DNA of 7,307 nt from assembly GCA_018882825.1 (NCBI GenBank), contig VERC01000117.1, positions 1-7,307 on the forward strand. The letters run 5' to 3'. Of this stretch, positions 1 through 5,659 are shown piece by piece. Below the pieces are notes generated by a model. That model did not search any database. It saw nothing but the letters and a program-made list of their open reading frames with translations, and was not told where the DNA came from. Made by a program: the position numbers and the translations under genes. The DNA is from Acidimicrobiia bacterium (GTDB lineage Bacteria > Actinomycetota > Acidimicrobiia > Acidimicrobiales > Acidimicrobilacustridaceae). Position 1 is the first letter of the stretch; each line of letters opens with the position of its first letter.

Positions 1-9
1 CGGCGGGGC

Positions 10-393
10 ATGGATCCACGGCCCCCGCTCACGGTGTGGTTCGACGACGACTGCGGGGTGTGCTCGGCCTCGGTGCGATTCCTCGACCGCCATGCCGACG
101 AGTCGGTGAGGTTCCGCCCGTCCCGGTACCTCGACGACCCGGACCTCCTGGCCCGTTCCGAGGTGGCCCTCCTCGCCGTTGGCCCCGATGGGCTCGTCGA
201 GGGCCGGGCGGCCGTCGCCGCCGTGCTCGGTCGGTGTGGTCGGTTCGGTCGGGCCGCCGGCGTGGTGCTGTGCTGGCCCCTGGTCGACCGTCTCGGTGAT
301 GTCGTCTATGCCCGGGTGGCCGCCAACCGGGCCCGGATCTCCCGGTGGCTCCGTCTCCCGGCCACCTGCGACCTCCCGCCCTCGCGCTCCTGA
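10..393 (+). CDS. DCC-family thiol-disulfide oxidoreductase-like protein (DUF393)
   Basis: Small 127-residue protein of the DCC/DUF393 family, thioredoxin-fold-like proteins presumed to act in thiol-disulfide chemistry; no physiological substrate is established. The N-terminal beta strand runs straight into the family signature FDDDCGVC, giving a CxxC pair at C15 and C18. The C-terminal part has the family-typical VVYARVAANR stretch (about residues 98-107) and a late Cys in ATCDLP (C119). Length matches the family (about 110-140 aa). No signal peptide is visible, so it is probably cytoplasmic. The ATG at 10 is preceded only by CGGCGGGGC, so the Shine-Dalgarno is weak and a start upstream of the window cannot be excluded, but the protein begins about ten residues before the signature, as expected. 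It ends 89 bases before the next gene, which has its own promoter, so it probably belongs to a different transcription unit. Confidence 0.85.
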   Translation: MDPRPPLTVWFDDDCGVCSASVRFLDRHADESVRFRPSRYLDDPDLLARSEVALLAVGPDGLVEGRAAVAAVLGRCGRFGRAAGVVLCWPLVDRLGDVVYARVAANRARISRWLRLPATCDLPPSRS

Positions 394-409
394 GCCGACG
401 GAATCGCTC

Positions 410-439
410 TTGACAAAGTATCTTTGCTGAAAGGATACT
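410..439 (+). promoter_or_regulatory. Sigma-70-type promoter of the amidohydrolase 1 / MarR operon
   Basis: A perfect -35 hexamer TTGACA (410-415) is followed after 18 bases by GATACT (434-439), which matches four of six bases of the TATAAT consensus. Transcription would start near 446, leaving a leader of about 37 bases. The segment is an AT-rich island in otherwise GC-rich DNA. No terminator separates it from the upstream DCC gene, so some read-through is possible. Confidence 0.7.
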
Positions 440-440
440 T
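416..440. promoter_or_regulatory. Inverted repeat overlapping spacer and -10: candidate MarR operator
   Basis: AAGTATC (416-422) and GATACTT (434-440) are perfect 7-base inverted arms around an 11-base spacer. The inner TTT and AAA extend the symmetry if one G is skipped. The repeat begins right after the -35 box and covers the -10 box, where a bound repressor would block RNA polymerase. MarR regulators commonly bind such AT-rich palindromes, and a MarR gene is the second gene of this operon. That the MarR protein binds here is inference. Confidence 0.6.
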
Positions 441-446
441 GCCATC

Positions 447-469
447 GGCCGGGCGTCTTCCGTCCGGCC
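447..469 (+). promoter_or_regulatory. 5' leader stem-loop just before the ribosome binding site
   Basis: GGCCGGGCG (447-455) pairs with CGTCCGGCC (461-469) over nine base pairs, one of them G-U, around a TCTTC loop. With the predicted start site near 446, the hairpin would sit at the very 5' end of the mRNA and end three bases before the GAGGAGGAG ribosome binding site (472-480). No T tract follows, so it is unlikely to be an intrinsic terminator. It may protect the mRNA 5' end or influence ribosome access. Confidence 0.45.
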
Positions 470-482
470 CCGAGGAGGAGCG

Positions 483-1736
483 ATGACCCCGACCCAGACC
501 GCCGCCGCCCGTGCCGACGTCACCCCTGCCGAGCACGAGCTGCCCAACATGATCTCGGTCGACGATCACGTGCTCGAACCGCGGAACCTGTGGCAGGAGC
601 AGTTGCCCGAGGCGTTGCGCGATCGGGGCCCCCGGGTCGAACGCCATCGGGTGAAGCTCTCCTTCCGCGGTGGTCATTACGGCTTCGATCTCGACGCCCC
701 CGATGGCGAGTGGTGCGATGTGTGGCGGTTCGACGATCTCGTCACCCCCACCGGTCTGTTGCACGCACCGGCGGGCATCCCCCGGGATCAGCAGCGCAAC
801 ATCCCCGCCACCTACGAGGACTTCCGTCCCGGGACCTGGGACCAGACGGCTCGCCTCGCCGACATGGACCTCAATCACGTCGACGCGGCCATCAACTATC
901 CCAACATCTTCCCCCGGTTCGCCGGTCAGGGATTCCTCGAGCGGGCCGACAAGGACCTGGCGCTCGCTGCGCTGCGTATCTACAACGACTGGATGATCGA
1001 GGACTGGTGCGGTGGCGCCGGTCGTGGCCGACTCATCCCGTTGACACTCGTCCCGCTGTGGGATCCGGAGCTCGCCGCCGCCGAGGTACGGCGCTGCGCG
1101 GCCAAGGGTTCGTACGCCATCGCCTTCAGTGAGAACGTCGCCCGGCTCGGTCAGCCCTCGCTCTACACCGGTGCATGGGATCCGCTGTGGGAGGCCTGTC
1201 AGGAGACCGACACTTCGGTGTCGATGCACATCGGGTCATCGTCGTCGATGCCCACCACGTCCGAGGATGCACCGTTGGCCACTTCGATGTCGATGTACGC
1301 GCAGAACGCACAGGGATCACTGTGCGACTGGGTGTTCTCCGGGACCCTCGAACGCTTCGATCGACTGAACATCGCCTATGCCGAGAGTCAGGTCGGATGG
1401 ATGCCGTTCCAGCTCGAGCGTATGGACGCAGTGTGGCGTGACGGTCGAGCCGACGTCGATCACGTCCGTACCGCACCGAGCGAACAGGTGCGCGGTCGCG
1501 TCTACGGCTGCATCTTCGATGACCTCCATGGCTTGATCAATCGTGATGCCATCGGCACCGATCACATCCTGTGGGAGACCGACTACCCACACTCCGACGG
1601 CACCTTCCCCCATTCGCGCAAGGTGGCGCACGAACTGTTCACCGCCGCCGGGATGGACGCCACCGAATGCCGCATGGTCCTGCGGGGCAACGCCATCCGT
1701 GCCTACGGACTCGAGCGCTTCGGCATCACCGCGTGA
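483..1736 (+). CDS. Amidohydrolase family 2 (ACMSD-like TIM-barrel) metal-dependent hydrolase, paralogue 1
   Basis: A 417-residue predicted cytoplasmic enzyme of the amidohydrolase-2 family (Pfam Amidohydro_2), which includes metal-dependent decarboxylases and hydrolases of aromatic or cyclic acids. Visible landmarks: SVDDHVLEP at 25-33, with D27/H29 in the place of the usual first HxH; NDWMIEDW at 168-175; MHIG with H249 as the likely third metal ligand; AESQVGW at 300-306, where ACMSD-type enzymes have HGGG; and WETDYPHSDG at 364-373, with D367 as the likely catalytic or metal Asp. The first 20 or so residues are Ala/Thr-rich and look non-structural. A strong GAGGAGGAG sits two bases before the ATG (GGAGG core four bases away), supporting this start. 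Its promoter carries an inverted repeat, and its stop overlaps the MarR gene, so it is probably the regulated target. Reaction and substrate are unknown. It is clearly homologous to the second amidohydrolase at 4432 but far diverged. Confidence 0.88.
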   Translation: MTPTQTAAARADVTPAEHELPNMISVDDHVLEPRNLWQEQLPEALRDRGPRVERHRVKLSFRGGHYGFDLDAPDGEWCDVWRFDDLVTPTGLLHAPAGIPRDQQRNIPATYEDFRPGTWDQTARLADMDLNHVDAAINYPNIFPRFAGQGFLERADKDLALAALRIYNDWMIEDWCGGAGRGRLIPLTLVPLWDPELAAAEVRRCAAKGSYAIAFSENVARLGQPSLYTGAWDPLWEACQETDTSVSMHIGSSSSMPTTSEDAPLATSMSMYAQNAQGSLCDWVFSGTLERFDRLNIAYAESQVGWMPFQLERMDAVWRDGRADVDHVRTAPSEQVRGRVYGCIFDDLHGLINRDAIGTDHILWETDYPHSDGTFPHSRKVAHELFTAAGMDATECRMVLRGNAIRAYGLERFGITA

Positions 1737-2209
1737 GCGACGCGATGCCATTCGAGTTGCCCGGTACCGACGGACTGCTCGGTCACATCGTGCGTCTCGA
1801 CATCGCCGTGCAGCGCGTGCTCGATGAGATCGCGTCGCGCTCGGACATCTCGGTGGCCGATTACCTCGTCCTCGGTGTGGTGCGCCGTTCCCCGGGCCAC
1901 CGCAGTGCCCCGTCGGCGTTGTGCGAGGTGCTGGGTCGCACCTCGGGCGGGATGTCGCTCACCCTCGATCGACTCGAACGCGCCGGACTCGTGCGGCGGT
2001 TGCCCGATCCCTCCGATCGTCGCCGGGTGGTGATCGAGGCCACGGCCGACGGACTGGACCTCGCTCGGCGGGTCAATGCCGATCTCCACGACTGGGAGGA
2101 CTCCCTCGGTGTCCCCGATCCCGAACGTGAGGAACTGGTCGCCGTGCTCGGTCGCCTCACGGCGGTGATCGGCGCCGCCGACCTGCCGGAGGCCGTCCGC
2201 GTCCGGTGA
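1733..2209 (+). CDS. MarR-family transcriptional regulator
   Basis: A 158-residue winged helix-turn-helix regulator of the MarR family (typically 140-170 aa), which bind DNA as dimers and are usually released by phenolic or CoA-ester ligands. The core follows the family pattern: a dimerisation helix near 12-34, SVADYLVLGVVRRSP as helix 2 (40-54), APSALCEVLGRTSGGMSLTLDRLERAGLV as the recognition region (59-87, written here as its span), the wing DPSDRRRVVI at 92-101 and a C-terminal helical pair. The GTG at 1733 is chosen because GTGA overlaps the TGA of amidohydrolase 1, a standard translational-coupling arrangement; no Shine-Dalgarno is evident. ATG at 1745 is the alternative start and would remove only four residues. 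The open frame extends further upstream inside amidohydrolase 1, but that part does not belong to the fold. Probable role: autorepressor of the amidohydrolase 1 operon through the inverted repeat at 416-440; the ligand is unknown. Confidence 0.88.
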   Translation: MSDAMPFELPGTDGLLGHIVRLDIAVQRVLDEIASRSDISVADYLVLGVVRRSPGHRSAPSALCEVLGRTSGGMSLTLDRLERAGLVRRLPDPSDRRRVVIEATADGLDLARRVNADLHDWEDSLGVPDPEREELVAVLGRLTAVIGAADLPEAVRVR

Positions 2210-2322
2210 GTCCGGTCTGTCGGCGGCGAACCGACCCTCACGATTCCGGCGCTCCGACCGGTACCTGCTAGGAAATCGGGGCTCTCCACGACCGGCTTGG
2301 GCCGAACGCGAAAGGTACCCAC

Positions 2323-3243
2323 ATGGGCATGCTCGACGGAAAGATCGCCATCGTCACCGGCGCCGGCCACGGCATCGGCCGCGGCCACGCACTGGAACTG
2401 GCCAAGCATGGCGCCAAGGTCGTGGTGAACGACCTCGGCGGTTCGGTGTCCGGCGAGGGTTCCGGTCGGGCCGCCGATGAGACCGTGGCGCTGATCGCCG
2501 AGCGCGGCGGTGAGGCGGTCGCCAACTACGGCAACGTGACCGTCCACGAGGACTGCGGCGCCATGGTGCAGCAGGCCATCGAGGCCTTCGGCGGACTCGA
2601 CATCCTCGTCAACAACGCCGGCATCGTGCGCGACGCCGCCATCTGGAACATGCCGGTCGACGATTTCGACGCCGTGATGGCCGTGCACGTGCGTGGTACG
2701 TGGTCGGGCAGCCACTTCGCCGCCAAGTACTTCCGCGAGCAGTCCAAGGCGGGCACCCCGCGGGCCGGGCGCATCATCAACACGACCTCGGGTGCCGGTC
2801 TCGGCGGCAACTTCGGTCAGTCGAACTACGCCACGGCCAAGATGGCCATCGCCGGCCTGACCCTGACCCTCGCCATCGAGCTCGGCGGCATCGGCACGAC
2901 CGTCAACTGCATCGGACCGGCCGGTCTCACCCGCATCACCGCCACCATGCCCGGTGCCGGTGAGGCCTTCGAACCCGACGCCATCGCCGAGGACGACTTC
3001 CATCCGATGGATCCGGCCAACTCCTCGCCCATCGTGGCCTGGCTGGCCTCCGATCAGGCCGGGTACGTCAACGGTCAGGTCATCCGGTCGCTCTACGACA
3101 AGGCGATCCTGATGCAGGGCTGGCGCGAGAAGGTCACCATCGAGAACGGCAACAAGAAGTGGGATGCCACCAAGATCGGCGGTCGCATGGCCTCCGAGGT
3201 CTTCCAGGTGGCGCCCACCGGCATCAAGTTCCTGCAGGCCTGA
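2323..3243 (+). CDS. Short-chain dehydrogenase, (3R)-hydroxyacyl-CoA dehydrogenase-like (MFE-2/HSD17B4 type)
   Basis: A 306-residue classical SDR predicted to use NAD(H) to oxidise or reduce a hydroxyl/keto group. Visible motifs: TGAGHGIG cofactor loop at 12-19; VVVNDLGG at 33-40, with D37 expected to select NAD; NNAG at 97-100; S156 in TTSGAG; and the catalytic pair Y169/K173 in YATAK. The VVNDLGG segment, followed by a Gly-rich insertion and then GGEAVANYGNV, closely resembles the dehydrogenase domain of peroxisomal multifunctional enzyme 2, whose substrates are (3R)-hydroxyacyl-CoAs. That makes a beta-oxidation-like step the best guess. The hydratase and SCP2 domains of that enzyme are absent, and the C-terminus (about 250-306) extends beyond a plain FabG. 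The start is supported by GAAAGG (2310-2315), seven bases upstream. The 113-base gap after the MarR gene suggests separate transcription, though no strong promoter is evident; TAGGAA at 2269-2274 is a weak -10 candidate. Confidence 0.88.
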   Translation: MGMLDGKIAIVTGAGHGIGRGHALELAKHGAKVVVNDLGGSVSGEGSGRAADETVALIAERGGEAVANYGNVTVHEDCGAMVQQAIEAFGGLDILVNNAGIVRDAAIWNMPVDDFDAVMAVHVRGTWSGSHFAAKYFREQSKAGTPRAGRIINTTSGAGLGGNFGQSNYATAKMAIAGLTLTLAIELGGIGTTVNCIGPAGLTRITATMPGAGEAFEPDAIAEDDFHPMDPANSSPIVAWLASDQAGYVNGQVIRSLYDKAILMQGWREKVTIENGNKKWDATKIGGRMASEVFQVAPTGIKFLQA

Positions 3244-3247
3244 GCCG

Positions 3248-4324
3248 TCAACCCACCAGCGATCCCGGATCCAGATCCCGGATCGCCGCGCATGACCGCG
3301 TGATCATCGAGGCGAACATCGCATCGGACTCCGGTGTCGGTGTCGCCGTCGCGTACACCGCCCCGAGGATCGTCACCAACGGTCCCTGGGGTGTGCCGAG
3401 TCGATAGTCGGTCCACGTCGCCTCGGGCGCACGATCGACACCATGGGCGCGCAACGCCTCGTGGTAGGTCTGCACCAGCTCGCGTTCGGCTCCTCGCCGA
3501 ACCTCGGTGTCGAGTCCGAGCCCGAGGAAGTAGCCGAGATCGCGACCGGCGAAGCCGAGACCGATCGTCTGCCAGTCGAGGGTGTGTATGCGTGCACCAT
3601 CGGGTGAGCGCATCAGGTTGTCGGGGCGGAAGTCGCCGTGCACGAACGTGAGGCGATCGCGTCCGGCCAGCAACCAGTCGCCCATCCATCCGGTGAGGTC
3701 ATCGAGCACGGCGATGTCGTCGGCCGACAGCCATGGCGCGAATTTCTCGATGAACTGCGGTACCGCGCCGGCGAACACCTCGGCGTGGAAGCCGGCGCCC
3801 TCGGGAGAAGGGACGCGCAGTGCCGGGTCGGTCGTGAGCGCCGGATCGGCCCAGCGGGGACCGTGCAGTCCGGCCAGTTCGCGCAGGGCCACGGTGGACT
3901 CGGCGGCGGTGAAGCCGGCGAGTTGCACACCCGGCGTCGACGGTGCCAGATCGTCGAGCAGCAGGACGAACGAGGTCGAGTCCTCGGTGATGGTGGCGTA
4001 CCAGCAGTTCGGCACGGTGATGTCGACGCTCGAGCACCACTGCGTGTACCAGTTGAACTCGTTGCGGTAACCGTCAGCGATCAGCGTGCGGGTCGAGGGA
4101 TCACCACCGGCCATCTTCGCCACCAGAGAACGCGGCATCGCCGGGTCGGGACCGGTGAGTGCCAATGCCCACGACTGGCCCATCTGCCCGGTGCCCACCC
4201 GGGTGGCGGCGACGTCGGTGACCTCGACACCCAGTGCCACCGACAGCCAGGCGGGACCGAGTTCGCTCACCTCATCGGTGGGGCCGGCTCCGGGCCGGTC
4301 GGTGGCAACGGCTCGATTCGTCAT
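3248..4324 (-). CDS. Phosphotransferase family protein (APH/CHK kinase-like)
   Basis: A 358-residue protein with the eukaryotic-like kinase fold of aminoglycoside phosphotransferases and CHK-type small-molecule kinases. Motifs in order: a Gly-rich loop VGTGQMGQS at 43-51; LVAKMA with K70 as the ATP-binding Lys; YRNEFNWY with E88 as its salt-bridge partner; the hinge-like FVLLLDDL at 119-126; the catalytic loop HGDFRPDN at 229-236 with D231 and N236; and LDWQ with D250 as the metal-binding Asp. All key residues are intact, so it should be an active kinase. Start ATG at 4322-4324 has GAGGTG (4334-4329 on the minus strand) four bases upstream. It is the only minus-strand gene, convergent with the SDR (4-base gap) and divergent from amidohydrolase 2. 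Proteins of this type are abundant in actinobacterial catabolic islands, where they may phosphorylate an alcohol substrate; antibiotic resistance is not indicated. Confidence 0.86.
   Translation of the reverse strand: MTNRAVATDRPGAGPTDEVSELGPAWLSVALGVEVTDVAATRVGTGQMGQSWALALTGPDPAMPRSLVAKMAGGDPSTRTLIADGYRNEFNWYTQWCSSVDITVPNCWYATITEDSTSFVLLLDDLAPSTPGVQLAGFTAAESTVALRELAGLHGPRWADPALTTDPALRVPSPEGAGFHAEVFAGAVPQFIEKFAPWLSADDIAVLDDLTGWMGDWLLAGRDRLTFVHGDFRPDNLMRSPDGARIHTLDWQTIGLGFAGRDLGYFLGLGLDTEVRRGAERELVQTYHEALRAHGVDRAPEATWTDYRLGTPQGPLVTILGAVYATATPTPESDAMFASMITRSCAAIRDLDPGSLVG
3261..3284. repeat. Tandem palindromic repeat at a convergent gene junction, possible bidirectional terminator
   Basis: The 11-base unit GATCCCGGATC occurs twice (3261-3271 and 3274-3284), separated by CA. 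Each unit is palindromic around its central C, and the two copies can also pair with each other. It lies 17 bases after the SDR stop and inside the last codons of the opposing phosphotransferase, where it encodes the IRDLDPGS stretch. No T tract is present on either strand, so a terminator role is only suggested by position. Confidence 0.4.
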
Positions 4325-4385
4325 GGGACACCTCGGGTTCGTGGGTGCGACGGTGGGTCGGTCCGGTGGCTACCGTAGGCGCAGC

Positions 4386-4404
4386 GCCCCGGGTGCATCG
4401 GGGC
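4386..4404 (+). promoter_or_regulatory. Hairpin in the divergent intergenic region upstream of amidohydrolase 2
   Basis: GCCCCG (4386-4391) and CGGGGC (4399-4404) form a perfect 6-base stem around a 7-base loop, ending 27 bases before the amidohydrolase 2 start. A 9-base palindrome CTACCGTAG (4370-4378) lies just upstream. The 107-base divergent region 4325-4431 must hold promoters for both flanking genes, but no convincing -35/-10 pair is seen. TTGACG on the minus strand (4411-4406) lacks a suitable -10. Confidence 0.3.
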
Positions 4405-4421
4405 CCGTCAACGAGCCGTCC

Positions 4422-4427
4422 AGGGGG
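4422..4427 (+). promoter_or_regulatory. Ribosome binding site fixing the amidohydrolase 2 start
   Basis: AGGGGG lies four bases before the ATG at 4432. It decides the start: the same frame is open back to 4234, but the earlier ATGs lie within the opposite-strand phosphotransferase gene and its leader and would add a residue stretch unlike the family. Confidence 0.65.
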
Positions 4428-4431
4428 ACCA

Positions 4432-5613
4432 ATGGCCATCTCATCGGTTTTCGATGCCGACAACCACTACTACGAGGCACTCGACGCGTTCACCCGCTAC
4501 ATCGAGCCCGAGTTCCGGCACCGCTGCATGCAGTGGGCCGATGTCAACGGGAAGCAGATGCTGCTCGTCGGCGGCAAGATCAATCGCTTCATCCCGAACC
4601 CGACGTTCGACCGCCTCTCGGCCCCGGGGAGCCTGGAGCAGTACTTCCGTGGTCGCAACCCGAAGGGCGACAGCGTCAAGGACCTGTTCGGCGACCTCGA
4701 GCCCTGTGATCCCGCCTACCGGGACCGCGACATCCGTCTCAAGGTCATGAAGGACATGCACATCGCTGGTGCGTTGTTCTTCCCGACGCTGGCCGTGGGC
4801 ATGGAGAACGCGCTGCACGATGATCTGCCTGCAGCCCAGGCGGCCTTCCGGGCCTTCAATCGATGGCTCCACGAGGACTGGGGGTTCGCCTACGAGGAGA
4901 CGATCTTCGCCACGCCCGTCATGGTGCTCGGTGACATCGACAACGCCGTGCGCGAGTTGGAGTGGGCCCTCGACCGCGATGCGCGCTGCGTGCTGGTGGG
5001 TACCGGTCCGGTGCGCACCACCGAGGGACTCAAGTCGCCGGCCGATCCCCGATTCGACCCGTTCTGGGCCCGGGTGCAGGAGGCCGGTGTGACCGTCGTG
5101 TACCACGGCGGGGCCAACGCCTACTACGACCTCATCACCATGTGGGGTGAGAAGTCGGAGATGGAGGCGCACAAGTTCGAACCGTTGCGTCAGGCGTTGT
5201 CACACGACGCCGTGGCCGACACGTTCGCCGCCCTCATCCTCCACGGTCTGATGGATCGATTCCCGCGCATCCGATTCGCCACCGTCGAGACCGGCGCCAA
5301 CTGGGTGCGTCCGCTGCTCAAGCGGATGAAGAAGATCCACTCCCAGGCGCCGTCGATGTTCGCCAACAACCCGGTCGAACAGTTCAAGCAGAACGTGTGG
5401 GTGTCGCCGTTCTACGAGGACGAGCTCGACCAGTTGCGCGACGTGATGGGTGCCGATCGTCTGATGTTGGGTTCCGACTGGCCCCATACCGAGGGTCTGG
5501 CCGATCCGTTCACCTTCATCGGCGATCTCACCGAGGCCGGGTTCTCCGAGGCCGAGCAGCAGTTGATCATGCACGACAACTGCGCATCGCTCGTCGTTCG
5601 TCGACCGGGCTGA
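4432..5613 (+). CDS. Amidohydrolase family 2 (ACMSD-like TIM-barrel) metal-dependent hydrolase, paralogue 2
   Basis: A 393-residue predicted cytoplasmic enzyme of the amidohydrolase-2 family. The protein opens with the first barrel strand, VFDADNHYYE, giving D10/H12 where canonical members have HxH. Further landmarks: NRWLHEDW at 143-150; VYHGG with H225 as the likely metal ligand; LHGLMDRFP at 270-278; VETGANW at 285-291 with E286 in the place of the HGGG motif of ACMSD; and GSDWPHTEG at 347-355 with D349 as the likely catalytic or metal Asp. The spacing of the NxWxxEDW and ExxxxW motifs is identical to paralogue 1, so the two are homologous, but most of the sequence differs, including a distinct N-terminal third. 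It is followed by the DUF2889 gene after 46 bases and is probably cotranscribed with it. The reaction could be hydrolysis or decarboxylation of a cyclic or aromatic acid; neither can be chosen from sequence. Confidence 0.88.
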   Translation: MAISSVFDADNHYYEALDAFTRYIEPEFRHRCMQWADVNGKQMLLVGGKINRFIPNPTFDRLSAPGSLEQYFRGRNPKGDSVKDLFGDLEPCDPAYRDRDIRLKVMKDMHIAGALFFPTLAVGMENALHDDLPAAQAAFRAFNRWLHEDWGFAYEETIFATPVMVLGDIDNAVRELEWALDRDARCVLVGTGPVRTTEGLKSPADPRFDPFWARVQEAGVTVVYHGGANAYYDLITMWGEKSEMEAHKFEPLRQALSHDAVADTFAALILHGLMDRFPRIRFATVETGANWVRPLLKRMKKIHSQAPSMFANNPVEQFKQNVWVSPFYEDELDQLRDVMGADRLMLGSDWPHTEGLADPFTFIGDLTEAGFSEAEQQLIMHDNCASLVVRRPG

Positions 5614-5619
5614 GCCCGA

Positions 5620-5653
5620 GGGCGGCGGAGGGGCACGTTCTCGTCCGCCGCCC
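5620..5653 (+). promoter_or_regulatory. Perfect 10-bp hairpin between amidohydrolase 2 and the DUF2889 gene
   Basis: GGGCGGCGGA (5620-5629) and TCCGCCGCCC (5644-5653) are exact inverted arms around a 14-base loop. The stem starts seven bases after the amidohydrolase 2 stop and ends six bases before the ATG of the next gene. The only Shine-Dalgarno-like stretch, GGAGGGG (5627-5633), spans the end of the left arm and the loop, 26 bases from the ATG. No T tract follows. It may be a weak terminator or attenuator, or may control translation of the downstream gene. Confidence 0.5.
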
Positions 5654-5659
5654 GCACCG

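Noticed and set aside
228..253. Runs of GTCGGT-like repeats in the DCC gene
   Set aside because: Short, irregular and within conserved coding sequence; ordinary GC-rich codon bias.
306..1229. Minus-strand open frame of 307 codons opposite amidohydrolase 1
   Set aside because: It runs across the promoter, operator and ribosome binding site of the plus-strand gene and has no recognisable domain or ribosome binding site.
1211..1295. Near-identical 16-base direct repeat, CACTTCGGTGTCGATG at 1211 and CACTTCGATGTCGATG at 1280
   Set aside because: The copies are 69 bases apart, in frame, and encode similar TSVSM/TSMSM stretches within a Ser/Met-rich part of the enzyme; this is best explained by coding constraint.
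1571..1732. N-terminal extension of the MarR gene
   Set aside because: It lies in another frame of amidohydrolase 1 and is Arg/His-rich; the MarR fold begins after the GTG at 1733.
2219..2235. GTCGG/CCGAC hairpin after the MarR stop as a terminator
   Set aside because: Only five base pairs, no T tract and a 7-base loop; such stems occur by chance at this GC content.
1861..3003. Long minus-strand open frame of 380 codons opposite the MarR and SDR genes
   Set aside because: It is antisense to two well-supported genes, spans their intergenic region, is low-complexity (rich in Gly, Val, Asp, His, Arg) and matches no family; such shadows are common in GC-rich DNA.
4406..4411. TTGACG on the minus strand as the -35 of the phosphotransferase promoter
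   Set aside because: No -10-like sequence lies 16-19 bases downstream; the nearest candidate (TACGGT) is 28 bases away.
4234..4431. N-terminal extension of amidohydrolase 2
   Set aside because: This stretch overlaps the opposite phosphotransferase start and its leader, is Arg/Gly-rich and unlike the family; the AGGGGG-ATG at 4432 starts directly at the first barrel strand.
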